NCBI GenBank assembly: GCA_023437865.1
Contig: JAEZFE010000152.1
Location: 1 to 5,461 of the forward strand
From: Pseudomonadota bacterium
GTDB taxonomy: Bacteria; Pseudomonadota; Alphaproteobacteria; Rhodospirillales; Magnetospirillaceae
Direction of reading: 5' to 3'
DNA length: 5,461 nucleotides
Positions 1-5,461 of the stretch are shown here, in pieces. Under the pieces are notes generated by a model. It had not been told where the DNA came from. It made no database searches and saw only the letters and a program-made list of their open reading frames with translations. The number at the start of each line of letters is the position of its first letter. The stretch's first letter is position 1. The position numbers and the translations under genes were made by a program.

Positions 1-284
1 CGGTGGTCGAGGCCGAAAGCGGCGACGAAGCCGCCACCCTGGCCGACCAGATCGAGGGGCTGAATTTGGTGGTCTCGGACATCGTCATGCCCGGCATATC
101 GGGCATGGAACTGGCGCGCCGCCTGCGTGCCACCCGGCCAGAGGTCAAGGTGGTGCTGATCAGCGGCTTTTCGGTGGACACCGGCCTGGACTTGGCCGAT
201 GTGGACGTCCTAAGAAAGCCGTGGGAAAAGCGAGACCTGATCCGCGCAATTCGCCGCCCGGTTCAGCAGCTCGCCCAGGATTAG
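1..284 (+). CDS. C-terminal receiver (REC) domain of a two-component signalling protein, 5' partial
   Basis: The reading frame is open from the window edge (first full codon at base 3) to a TAG at 282-284, giving 93 visible residues. They form the last three quarters of a CheY-like receiver. The phosphoacceptor Asp is in SDIVMPG (codon 78-80), the switch Ser in VLISGF, and the conserved Lys-Pro in LRKPW (Lys codon 216-218). The N-terminal acidic pair and first strand lie outside the window. The protein ends about 20 residues after the Lys, so no output domain follows the receiver. This, and the SGF...LRKPW style, is common in the terminal receiver of hybrid histidine kinases, but a single-domain regulator or a protein with N-terminal sensor domains cannot be excluded. 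If it is a hybrid kinase, the response regulator 98 bases downstream would be a natural partner. The receiver call is firm; the full-length architecture is unknown. Confidence 0.88.
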   Translation, partial: VVEAESGDEAATLADQIEGLNLVVSDIVMPGISGMELARRLRATRPEVKVVLISGFSVDTGLDLADVDVLRKPWEKRDLIRAIRRPVQQLAQD

Positions 285-313
285 AGCCGGTCCGTCGGAG
301 GCGGGATCGGCTC
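284..313 (+). terminator. Stem-loop at the stop codon of the receiver gene, possible terminator
   Basis: GAGCCGGTCC (284-293) pairs with GGATCGGCTC (304-313). The stem has ten base pairs including one G-T wobble (290 with 307), around a ten-base loop. The stem starts on the last base of the TAG stop. It is followed by CTTAGCC, so there is no clear run of T as in a classical intrinsic terminator. The position right at the end of a gene and the stem length favour a transcript-end or 3' stabilising structure. Confidence 0.4.
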
Positions 314-340
314 CTTAGCCCGAGCGGCGTTTGAGCCCCA

Positions 341-360
341 GCCCGCACGGATGTGCGGGC
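341..360 (+). repeat. Perfect 8-bp inverted repeat (hairpin) in the leader of the response regulator
   Basis: GCCCGCAC (341-348) and GTGCGGGC (353-360) are perfect inverted repeats around a four-base loop GGAT. The hairpin ends 22 bases before the ATG of the response regulator and 7 bases before its ribosome binding site. CGCAC appears again at 360-364, so the central GTGCG (353-357) could pair with either copy. It may be a second terminator for the upstream gene (only TTT follows, at 365-367), an operator for a dimeric regulator such as the adjacent OmpR-type protein, or an mRNA leader structure. The sequence alone does not decide between these. Confidence 0.5.
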
Positions 361-367
361 GCACTTT

Positions 368-377
368 GGAGAGGAGG
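368..377 (+). promoter_or_regulatory. Strong ribosome binding site setting the response regulator start at 383
   Basis: GGAGAGGAGG is a near-ideal Shine-Dalgarno stretch five bases before the ATG at 383. It decides against the upstream in-frame GTG at 353, which lies inside the hairpin and would add ten residues before the conserved receiver start. Confidence 0.85.
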
Positions 378-382
378 CCGCG

Positions 383-1105
383 ATGACCAGCCGCAAGCGC
401 GTCTATGTGGTGGAGGACGAACCCGACATCCGCCGGCTGGTCTGCGACGTGCTGGAGGGCTACGGCTATGCGGTCACCGCCTTCGGCTCGGGCCGCGACG
501 CGCGGCAGGCCATCCGCCGCGAGCCGCCCAGCGTATGCATCGTCGATCTCGGCCTGCCCGACATGGACGGCCTGTCACTGGTGCGTGAATTGTGGGAGGA
601 CGTGCGCTTCGGCGTCATCATCCTGTCGGGCCGCTCCAGCGTGTCCGACCGCGTGCTCGGCCTGGAACTCGGCGCCGACGACTACATCGTCAAGCCGTTC
701 GAGCCGCGCGAGCTGGTGGCCCGCGTCAACACCGTCATCCGCCGCCGCGACCAGCTGGCGGTGGCCGCCGCCGGCTCCGACACCGCCAAGGCCCGCTTCG
801 CCGAATGGACCTTCGATTCCGGCAACCTGACCCTGACCGCCACCGATGGCCGCCAGGAAACCCTGACCGCCGCCGAGGCGGCGCTGCTGGCCGCCTTGCT
901 GCGCGCCCCCAAGCGGGTGCTGTCGCGCGACCAGTTGCAGGGCGAGGCCACCATGGACCGCGACGACTTCCCCTTCGACCGCTCCATCGACGTCCGCATC
1001 TCGCGCCTGCGCAAGAAGCTCGAACAGGACGTCAAAACCCCCAAGCTGATCAAGACGGTGTACGGCGCGGGCTATCTGTTCACCGCCGAGGTGACCTGGC
1101 TTTAG
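383..1105 (+). CDS. OmpR/PhoB-family DNA-binding response regulator
   Basis: This 240-residue protein has the usual size of an OmpR-type transcription factor and should act in the cytoplasm as a phosphorylation-controlled DNA binder. Residues about 5-122 form the receiver: acidic pair Glu11-Asp12 in VVEDEPD, phosphoacceptor Asp55 in VDLGLPDMDG, switch Ser82 in LSGR, Tyr101 and Lys104-Pro105 in DDYIVKPF. Residues about 123-140 are an Ala-rich linker. Residues about 141-237 form the winged-helix domain, with the recognition-helix region SIDVRISRLRKKLE (201-214) and the C-terminal hairpin TVYGAGYLF (225-233). All residues needed for phosphotransfer are present. The ATG at 383 is chosen for its ribosome binding site. 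The gene follows a receiver-domain gene after 98 bases, so that product (if a kinase) may be its partner; the hybrid kinase at 2908 is another candidate. The receiver resembles TorR-like regulators, but I cannot assign a regulon or gene name. The hairpin in its leader could be an autoregulatory site, which is inference. Confidence 0.95.
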   Translation: MTSRKRVYVVEDEPDIRRLVCDVLEGYGYAVTAFGSGRDARQAIRREPPSVCIVDLGLPDMDGLSLVRELWEDVRFGVIILSGRSSVSDRVLGLELGADDYIVKPFEPRELVARVNTVIRRRDQLAVAAAGSDTAKARFAEWTFDSGNLTLTATDGRQETLTAAEAALLAALLRAPKRVLSRDQLQGEATMDRDDFPFDRSIDVRISRLRKKLEQDVKTPKLIKTVYGAGYLFTAEVTWL

Positions 1106-1229
1106 GGCATAGGGTCGCCCCCGCAACAATTCGTCATAATCGCGAGATAGTTCCGCAAAACCGCCCTGTTAGACCTCTCGGCCAAGCTCGCATCAATGCG
1201 GCACCAATAACAGCCAGAGGGACTGTCCA

Positions 1230-2858
1230 ATGGACATCAATGCCTACGACCGCGACCTCGACAAGAACGCGGCCAATTTCGTTGCGCTGACGCCCCTGAC
1301 CTTCCTGGAGCGGGCCGCCAGCCTGTATCCCGAGCGCACCGCCATCATCCACGGCCAGGTCCGCCGCTCGTGGGGCGACACCTTCACCCGCGTCCGCCGG
1401 CTGGCTTCGGCGCTGGCCAAGCGCGGCATCGCCAAGGGCGACACGGTGGCCCTGCTGGCCGCCAACACCCCGGAATTGTTCGAGGCCCATTTCGGCGTGC
1501 CGCTGGCCGGCGCCGTGCTGAACGCCATCAACACCCGGCTCGACGCCGAGGCCATCAGCTTCATCCTGGAGCATGGCGAAGCCAAGATCCTGATCACCGA
1601 CCGCGAGTTCTCGAAGGTCGCCAAGAAGGCGCTGGAAGGCTTCGGCCGCACCATTCCGGTCATCGACATCGATGATCCCAGCTATGCCGGCGGCGAGCTG
1701 ATCGGCGAGACCACCTACGAGGCGCTGCTGGCCGAGGGCGATCCCGAGCATCCGTGGGACATGCCCGCCGACGAGTGGGACGCCATCGCCCTGAACTACA
1801 CCTCGGGCACCACCGGCAACCCCAAGGGCGTGGTCTACCATCACCGTGGCGCCTATCTGAACGCCGTGTCGAACGCGCTGTCGTGGAACATGGGCGATGC
1901 CCCGGTCTATCTGTGGACCCTGCCGATGTTCCACTGCAACGGCTGGTGCTTCCCGTGGACCATGGCGGTATCCGCCGGTACCAGCGTGTGCCTGCGCCAT
2001 GTGCGCGTCGAAGCGGTGCTCGACGCCGTGCGCACCGAGAAGGTGACGCATTTCTGCGGCGCCCCCATCGTGCTGAACATGATCAACAACGCCGCCCCCG
2101 AGCTGAAGGCCGGCATCTCGCACGCCGTCAAGGTGATGACCGCCGGCGCCGCCCCGCCCGCCGCCGTCATCGGCGGCATGGAGGCCATGGGCTGGGAAGT
2201 CACCCACGTCTACGGCCTGACCGAATGCTACGGCCCCACCGTGGTCAGCGTCTGGCACGACCGCTGGAACGGCCTGAGCCTGGACGAGAAGGCGGTCCTG
2301 AAGGCCCGCCAGGGCGTGCGCGGCCCCATGCTGGAAGCGGTCATGGTCGCCGATCCGTTCACCCTGGAGCCGGTGCCCAAGGATGGCCGCACCATGGGTG
2401 AGATCTTCATGCGCGGCAACAACGTCATGAAGGGCTACCTGAAGAACCCGTCGGCCACCGAGGAAGCCTTCAAGGGCGGCTGGTTCCACACCGGTGATCT
2501 GGCCGTGTGGCATGCCGACGGCTATGTCGAGATCAAGGACCGCTCCAAGGACATCATCATCTCGGGCGGCGAGAACATTTCGTCCATCGAGGTCGAGGAC
2601 GCGCTGTACCGCCATCCCGATGTGATGGAAGCCGCCGTGGTGGCGCGCCCCGATGAGAAGTGGGGCGAGACCCCGTGCGCTTTCGTGGTGCTGAAGCCGG
2701 GTGCGGCGGCCACCGATGCCGAGTTGATCGCCTTCTCGCGCCAGCGTTTGGCCCATTTCAAATGCCCGCGCACCGTGGTGTTCACCGATGCCATTCCGCG
2801 CACCACCGGCGGCAAGGTGGACAAGAAGCTGCTGCGGGAGAAGGCCAAGGCGCTGTAG
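1230..2858 (+). CDS. AMP-forming acyl-CoA synthetase (ANL superfamily; medium-chain or DmdB-like)
   Basis: The enzyme should activate a carboxylic acid with ATP to an acyl-adenylate and then transfer it to CoA, in the cytoplasm. All core ANL motifs are visible in the 542 residues: P-loop YTSGTTGNPKG (190-200), YGLTECYG (328-335), TGDL (421-424, Asp423 for the ribose), hinge region DRSKD (437-441), GGEN (446-449), and catalytic Lys529 in TTGGKVDKK. Length is normal for the family. The start is supported by AGAGGGA (1216-1222) seven bases before ATG and by a family-typical N-terminus (DKNAANFVALTPL). The stretch LPMFHCNGWCFPW (231-243) is, as I recall it, characteristic of the subgroup holding methylmercaptopropionate-CoA ligases (DmdB), plant acyl-activating enzymes and bacterial medium-chain synthetases. 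Substrate cannot be read from sequence: fatty, branched, aromatic or methylthio acids are all possible. No beta-oxidation gene lies beside it. It stands between gaps of 124 and 49 bases, so it may be transcribed alone. The family call is firm; substrate is open. Confidence 0.95.
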   Translation: MDINAYDRDLDKNAANFVALTPLTFLERAASLYPERTAIIHGQVRRSWGDTFTRVRRLASALAKRGIAKGDTVALLAANTPELFEAHFGVPLAGAVLNAINTRLDAEAISFILEHGEAKILITDREFSKVAKKALEGFGRTIPVIDIDDPSYAGGELIGETTYEALLAEGDPEHPWDMPADEWDAIALNYTSGTTGNPKGVVYHHRGAYLNAVSNALSWNMGDAPVYLWTLPMFHCNGWCFPWTMAVSAGTSVCLRHVRVEAVLDAVRTEKVTHFCGAPIVLNMINNAAPELKAGISHAVKVMTAGAAPPAAVIGGMEAMGWEVTHVYGLTECYGPTVVSVWHDRWNGLSLDEKAVLKARQGVRGPMLEAVMVADPFTLEPVPKDGRTMGEIFMRGNNVMKGYLKNPSATEEAFKGGWFHTGDLAVWHADGYVEIKDRSKDIIISGGENISSIEVEDALYRHPDVMEAAVVARPDEKWGETPCAFVVLKPGAAATDAELIAFSRQRLAHFKCPRTVVFTDAIPRTTGGKVDKKLLREKAKAL

Positions 2859-2859
2859 C

Positions 2860-2890
2860 AACGCCTCCCGCCTAGCGGGGAAGGGGCGTT
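2860..2890 (+). terminator. Imperfect hairpin after the acyl-CoA synthetase, possible weak terminator
   Basis: An inner stem CCCGC (2867-2871) / GCGGG (2875-2879) with a three-base loop lies within an outer stem AACGCC (2860-2865) / GGCGTT (2885-2890), joined by an uneven internal loop. It begins two bases after the TAG of the synthetase gene. Only scattered T follows (GTTCGGTCTA), so termination would be inefficient or factor-dependent. Confidence 0.4.
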
Positions 2891-2895
2891 CGGTC

Positions 2896-2901
2896 TAAAA
2901 T
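2896..2901 (+). promoter_or_regulatory. Possible -10 box just before the hybrid kinase start
   Basis: TAAAAT matches five of six bases of the sigma-70 -10 consensus in otherwise GC-rich DNA. It ends six bases before the ATG at 2908, so transcription would begin at or next to the start codon. No convincing -35 hexamer is seen at the right distance (TAGCGG at 2873-2878), so this is a weak call. The same TAA (2896-2898) is also the in-frame stop upstream of the kinase gene. Confidence 0.25.
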
Positions 2902-2907
2902 CGCCCC

Positions 2908-5307
2908 ATGAACGCCGCCGAAATCCGGGTGAGCGCCGAGCAGGTCAAGGTGCTCGCGCGCAATCTGCCCTTTACCATCTTCACCGGAACCGCCGTCGCC
3001 CTGCTGGCGGCGGCCGGGGCGGCGGGCACGGTGGGGGCGTGGATCTGGAACTGGGCCATCGCCTTCGTGGTGGTGGCGGTGCTGCGGTTGGCCATGTTGC
3101 GTCTTTACTGGCGTGCGCCCAGCCGCGACACCCGGCCCATGCTGTGGGGGTGGGCACTGGCCGCCAACACCCTGACGGTCGGGTTGATGTGGCTGGTGTT
3201 TGGCCTGATCAGCTTCGTCCCCAACGACGCCACCCATGCCTTGTTCATCGCTATCATCCAGACCGGCCTGACGGCGGCGTCGCTGGCCAGCCTTTCGCCG
3301 TTCACCCCGGCCTTGCTGGCCTTCGCCATCCCGACCATGGCGGGGATGATGGTTCCCTTTGCCCTATCGGGCGAGAGCACGCTCACCATCCTAGCCATCA
3401 TGGCTCTGGTGTTCGTGCTGGTGATCCTGCTGTCGGCCCTGCGGGCCGAGAAGGTGCTGCTTCAGTCCATCCGCCTGCGCTACGACAACCAGCGCCTGAT
3501 CGATGATTTGCAGCGCGCCATGACCGAGGCCGAGGCCGCCAGCCGCGCCAAGTCGGATTTCCTGGCGGTCATGAGCCACGAAATCCGCACCCCCATGAAC
3601 GGCGTCGCCGCCATGGCCGAGCTGCTGGCCCAGACACGGACCGACAGCGAGCAGGGCTCGATGATCTCGATCCTGCGGCAATCGGCGGATTCGCTGCTGA
3701 CCATCATCGACGACATCCTGGATTTCTCGAAGATCGAGGCGGGCCGTCTGGCGCTTGAGGACGTGCCGTTCGATCTGGCCCGCGTGGTCGAAGACGTGGC
3801 CCAGATGGTGGCGCCGCGCGCTTCGGAAAAGGGCATCGAGCTGGTGGTGGATCTGGAACCCGATCTGCCCGCCTTCGTGTACGGCGACCCGGTGAGGCTG
3901 CGTCAGGTGCTTTTGAATTTGGCAGGCAATGCGGTCAAGTTCACCGAGCGCGGCCATGTCCGCCTGACCGCCGCGTGGCACCAGCCCGAGCTGTACGTGG
4001 CGGTGGAGGACACCGGCATCGGCATCGCGCCCGAGACCCAGGTGATGCTGTTCGAGCCGTTCACCCAAGCCGACGGCACGGTGGCGCGGCGCTATGGCGG
4101 CACCGGCCTGGGCCTGTCCATTTGCAAGCGACTGTTGGCGCTGATGGGCGGGCGCATCTGGCTGGAAAGCGAGGAAGGCAAGGGTTCGCGCTTCGCCTTC
4201 GTACTGCCCTGCCGTGTCGCGCCCGGTAACCCCCACCAACCGCTGGCCGGCATCCGGGCGGCGGTACAGGCCGATGGTGTGCAGGCGCGGGCGTTGGTGC
4301 GCACGCTGGCCCGGCTGGGTGCCATTGTGACGGGCGAGCCGGAGGTGGTGGTGCGCGACGGCCCTGGCCCGGCAACCGGCCCGGTGGTCGAGCTGATCGC
4401 CTTTCACCAGCTCGAGGCCAATGGCGGCGGCGTGCGCCTGCGCAAGCCCGCCCGAGCCGAAGACCTCGCCCGCGCTATCCAGGTGGTGCTGGGCCGTATT
4501 CCGGCGCAAAAACCTGGCCTTGGCGGAAAGGTGTGGGTGACGCCGCCAGCGGACGTGGCCGAGGACAGCGGTGCCTTAATTCTGGTGGCCGAAGACAGCG
4601 CGGTGAACCGCCTGGTGGTGTCCAAAATGCTCGACCGGCTGGGCGTCGTCTACGATTTGGCCCGCGATGGCGCCGAGGCGCTGCTGCGCTTCCACTCGCG
4701 ACACTACGGTCTGGTGCTCACGGATTTCCATATGCCCGGCATGGACGGCCTGGCGCTGGCCCGCGCCATCCGTGCCGGCGGCGCCACCCTGCCGATCGTG
4801 GCGCTGACCGCCGATGTCACCCCCGAGACGGCGGCGGCGTGCCGCGAATCCGGCATGCAGGGCTATCTGACCAAGCCGGTCAGCCTGGCCGCGCTGGAGG
4901 GCGCCATCGGCCAGTACCTGCCCTGCGCCTTGCAATTGCGGACCGAGGCTGGAACGCCGCCCAGCCCGGCGCTTGACACCTCGGTGCTGGCTGCGATCTT
5001 TGGGGGATTGGACAACGAGGCGCGGATGTTGCTGGCCGATTATGCCGCCGCCACCGCCACCCGCTTCGGCCATCTGGATGCGGCGATGACAACAAGCGAC
5101 ATGGTTGCGGTGAAATACCACGCGCACACCGCCAAGGGCGCTTCCCGGTCAGTGGGCGCGGTGGCGCTGGCGGAAACCTTCGCCGCCCTGGAAAAGGCGG
5201 TGGGTGCGAACGATCTGGGGCAGGTGGGGCCCTTGCTTGAGCGGGGGCGGATGCAGTTGGGCGAATTCCACCAGTGCTTGGCCGGGCTGACGGGGGACGG
5301 GGAATGA
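2908..5307 (+). CDS. Membrane hybrid histidine kinase: 6 TM, HisKA, HATPase, pseudo-REC, REC, HPt
   Basis: This 799-residue protein should be an inner-membrane sensor carrying a phosphorelay. Domains in order: six hydrophobic segments at about 21-40, 44-66, 79-103, 109-128, 132-153 and 158-178, with loops too short for a periplasmic sensor domain; a helical linker (179-215); HisKA with His224 in SHEIRTPMNG; HATPase with N-box LLNLAGNAVKF (335-345), DTGIGI (368-373), LFEPFTQAD (381-389) and GGTGLGLSI (397-405); a compact degenerate receiver (about 447-530) ending in RLRKP; an intact receiver (about 557-670) with Glu562-Asp563, Asp606 in LTDFHMPGMDG, Thr634 and Lys656; and HPt (about 690-790) with His740 in HTAKGAS. 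The relay His224 to Asp606 to His740 is complete, so phosphate can leave to a separate regulator. ATG 2908 is the first start after an in-frame TAA at 2896, but no Shine-Dalgarno precedes it; GTG at 2929 and 2950 are alternatives that would keep all domains. The end overlaps the next gene by ATGA, implying one operon. Signal unknown; the architecture is BarA/ArcB-like but I would not call either name. Confidence 0.95.
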   Translation: MNAAEIRVSAEQVKVLARNLPFTIFTGTAVALLAAAGAAGTVGAWIWNWAIAFVVVAVLRLAMLRLYWRAPSRDTRPMLWGWALAANTLTVGLMWLVFGLISFVPNDATHALFIAIIQTGLTAASLASLSPFTPALLAFAIPTMAGMMVPFALSGESTLTILAIMALVFVLVILLSALRAEKVLLQSIRLRYDNQRLIDDLQRAMTEAEAASRAKSDFLAVMSHEIRTPMNGVAAMAELLAQTRTDSEQGSMISILRQSADSLLTIIDDILDFSKIEAGRLALEDVPFDLARVVEDVAQMVAPRASEKGIELVVDLEPDLPAFVYGDPVRLRQVLLNLAGNAVKFTERGHVRLTAAWHQPELYVAVEDTGIGIAPETQVMLFEPFTQADGTVARRYGGTGLGLSICKRLLALMGGRIWLESEEGKGSRFAFVLPCRVAPGNPHQPLAGIRAAVQADGVQARALVRTLARLGAIVTGEPEVVVRDGPGPATGPVVELIAFHQLEANGGGVRLRKPARAEDLARAIQVVLGRIPAQKPGLGGKVWVTPPADVAEDSGALILVAEDSAVNRLVVSKMLDRLGVVYDLARDGAEALLRFHSRHYGLVLTDFHMPGMDGLALARAIRAGGATLPIVALTADVTPETAAACRESGMQGYLTKPVSLAALEGAIGQYLPCALQLRTEAGTPPSPALDTSVLAAIFGGLDNEARMLLADYAAATATRFGHLDAAMTTSDMVAVKYHAHTAKGASRSVGAVALAETFAALEKAVGANDLGQVGPLLERGRMQLGEFHQCLAGLTGDGE

Positions 5308-5461
5308 AGGGCGTAATCCTGGTGACCGCCGATGACGCGCTCCGGCAGGAGGTGGAAAGCACCTTTGCCGGGATGGGGCTGGCCTGTTCGTCGGAAATGC
5401 CGTTGGGACGCGCGCCCGCATGGGCGCTGGTGGGCGATATCGGCCTGCTGGCGCCCCGGGG
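5304..5461 (+). CDS. Start of a receiver-like protein coupled to the hybrid kinase, 3' partial
   Basis: ATG at 5304-5306 overlaps the TGA of the kinase (ATGA), with GGGGGA at 5292-5297 six bases upstream, a typical translationally coupled start. The frame is open to the window edge, giving 52 full codons. The opening GVILVTADDALRQEVE (3-18) resembles strand 1, the acidic pair (Asp10-Asp11) and helix 1 of a receiver. ALVGDIGLL (41-49) resembles strand 3 with a phosphoacceptor at Asp45. Only 34 residues separate Asp11 from Asp45, against 43 in the two intact receivers of this window, so the alpha-2 region looks shortened. If it is a receiver it is the obvious acceptor for phosphate from HPt His740. 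Any output domain lies beyond the window. That a gene starts here is fairly sure; the receiver fold is inference from a short stretch. Confidence 0.72.
   Translation, partial: MKGVILVTADDALRQEVESTFAGMGLACSSEMPLGRAPAWALVGDIGLLAPR

Noticed and set aside
353..382. GTG at 353 as an earlier start for the response regulator
   Set aside because: It lies inside the 341-360 hairpin and adds ten non-conserved residues, whereas ATG 383 has an ideal ribosome binding site at 368-377.
1135..1140. CATAAT as a -10 box for the acyl-CoA synthetase
   Set aside because: There is no matching -35 at 16-18 bases upstream (GGGTCG at 1112-1117). A promoter probably lies somewhere in 1106-1229, but this hexamer alone does not place it.
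1154..1174. CAAAAC...GTTAG as a fatty-acid regulator operator (PsrA/FadR type) upstream of the synthetase
   Set aside because: The half-sites are too short and imperfect; such a match is expected by chance in this length.
1190..1199. GCAT-CA-ATGC inverted repeat in the gap before the synthetase
   Set aside because: A 4-bp stem with a two-base loop is too small to be meaningful.
1134..2861. Long open frame on the minus strand opposite the acyl-CoA synthetase (575 codons)
   Set aside because: It mirrors the synthetase gene. The translation is low-complexity (rich in Gly, His, Ala, Asp, Gln), has no recognisable domain, and is expected opposite a gene with G/C-rich third positions.
3391..4509. 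Long open frame on the minus strand opposite the hybrid kinase (372 codons)
   Set aside because: It is rich in Gln, His, Arg and Gly with no motif, lies opposite conserved kinase motifs, and has no ribosome binding site or domain signal supporting it.
1..5461. Mobile element, CRISPR, tRNA, rRNA or toxin-antitoxin signals
   Set aside because: No direct-repeat arrays, terminal inverted repeats, transposase motifs, tRNA-like folds or small paired genes were seen. The window is nearly filled by five + strand genes.

Overview
The window is dense, GC-rich bacterial DNA. G or C dominates third codon positions, and all five real genes lie on the + strand. Composition, the style of the hybrid histidine kinase and the acyl-CoA synthetase sequence suggest an alphaproteobacterium, perhaps a Rhodospirillales member of Magnetospirillum type. 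That placement is inference from familiarity; no marker gene in the window proves it.

Layout: (1) 1-284, the 3' end of a gene whose product ends in a receiver domain, probably a hybrid histidine kinase or a response regulator. (2) 285-382, a short gap with two hairpins, one overlapping the upstream stop codon and one perfect 8-bp inverted repeat, followed by a strong ribosome binding site. (3) 383-1105, a complete OmpR/PhoB-family response regulator (receiver plus winged helix). (4) 1106-1229, a 124-base gap with a good ribosome binding site at its end. (5) 1230-2858, a complete 542-residue AMP-forming acyl-CoA synthetase with all core motifs. (6) 2859-2907, a 49-base gap with an imperfect hairpin and a possible -10 box very close to the next start. 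(7) 2908-5307, a 799-residue membrane hybrid histidine kinase: six predicted membrane helices, coiled linker, HisKA, HATPase, a compact degenerate receiver, an intact receiver and an HPt domain. (8) 5304-5461, the start of a further gene overlapping the kinase by ATGA; its first 52 residues look like a shortened receiver fold.

Taken together this is a signal-transduction neighbourhood with one metabolic gene in it. The kinase carries every phosphorelay site (His224, Asp606, His740), so it could pass phosphate from HPt to a separate regulator. The coupled downstream product and the OmpR-type regulator at 383-1105 are the two candidates in view. The acyl-CoA synthetase has its own ribosome binding site and gaps on both sides, so it may be an independent unit; any functional link to the signalling genes is conjecture. 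I found no mobile element, CRISPR array, tRNA, rRNA or clearly undescribed system. The most unusual points are the two receiver-like domains that seem to lack the alpha-2 region (one inside the kinase, one just after it) and the possible leaderless start of the kinase.
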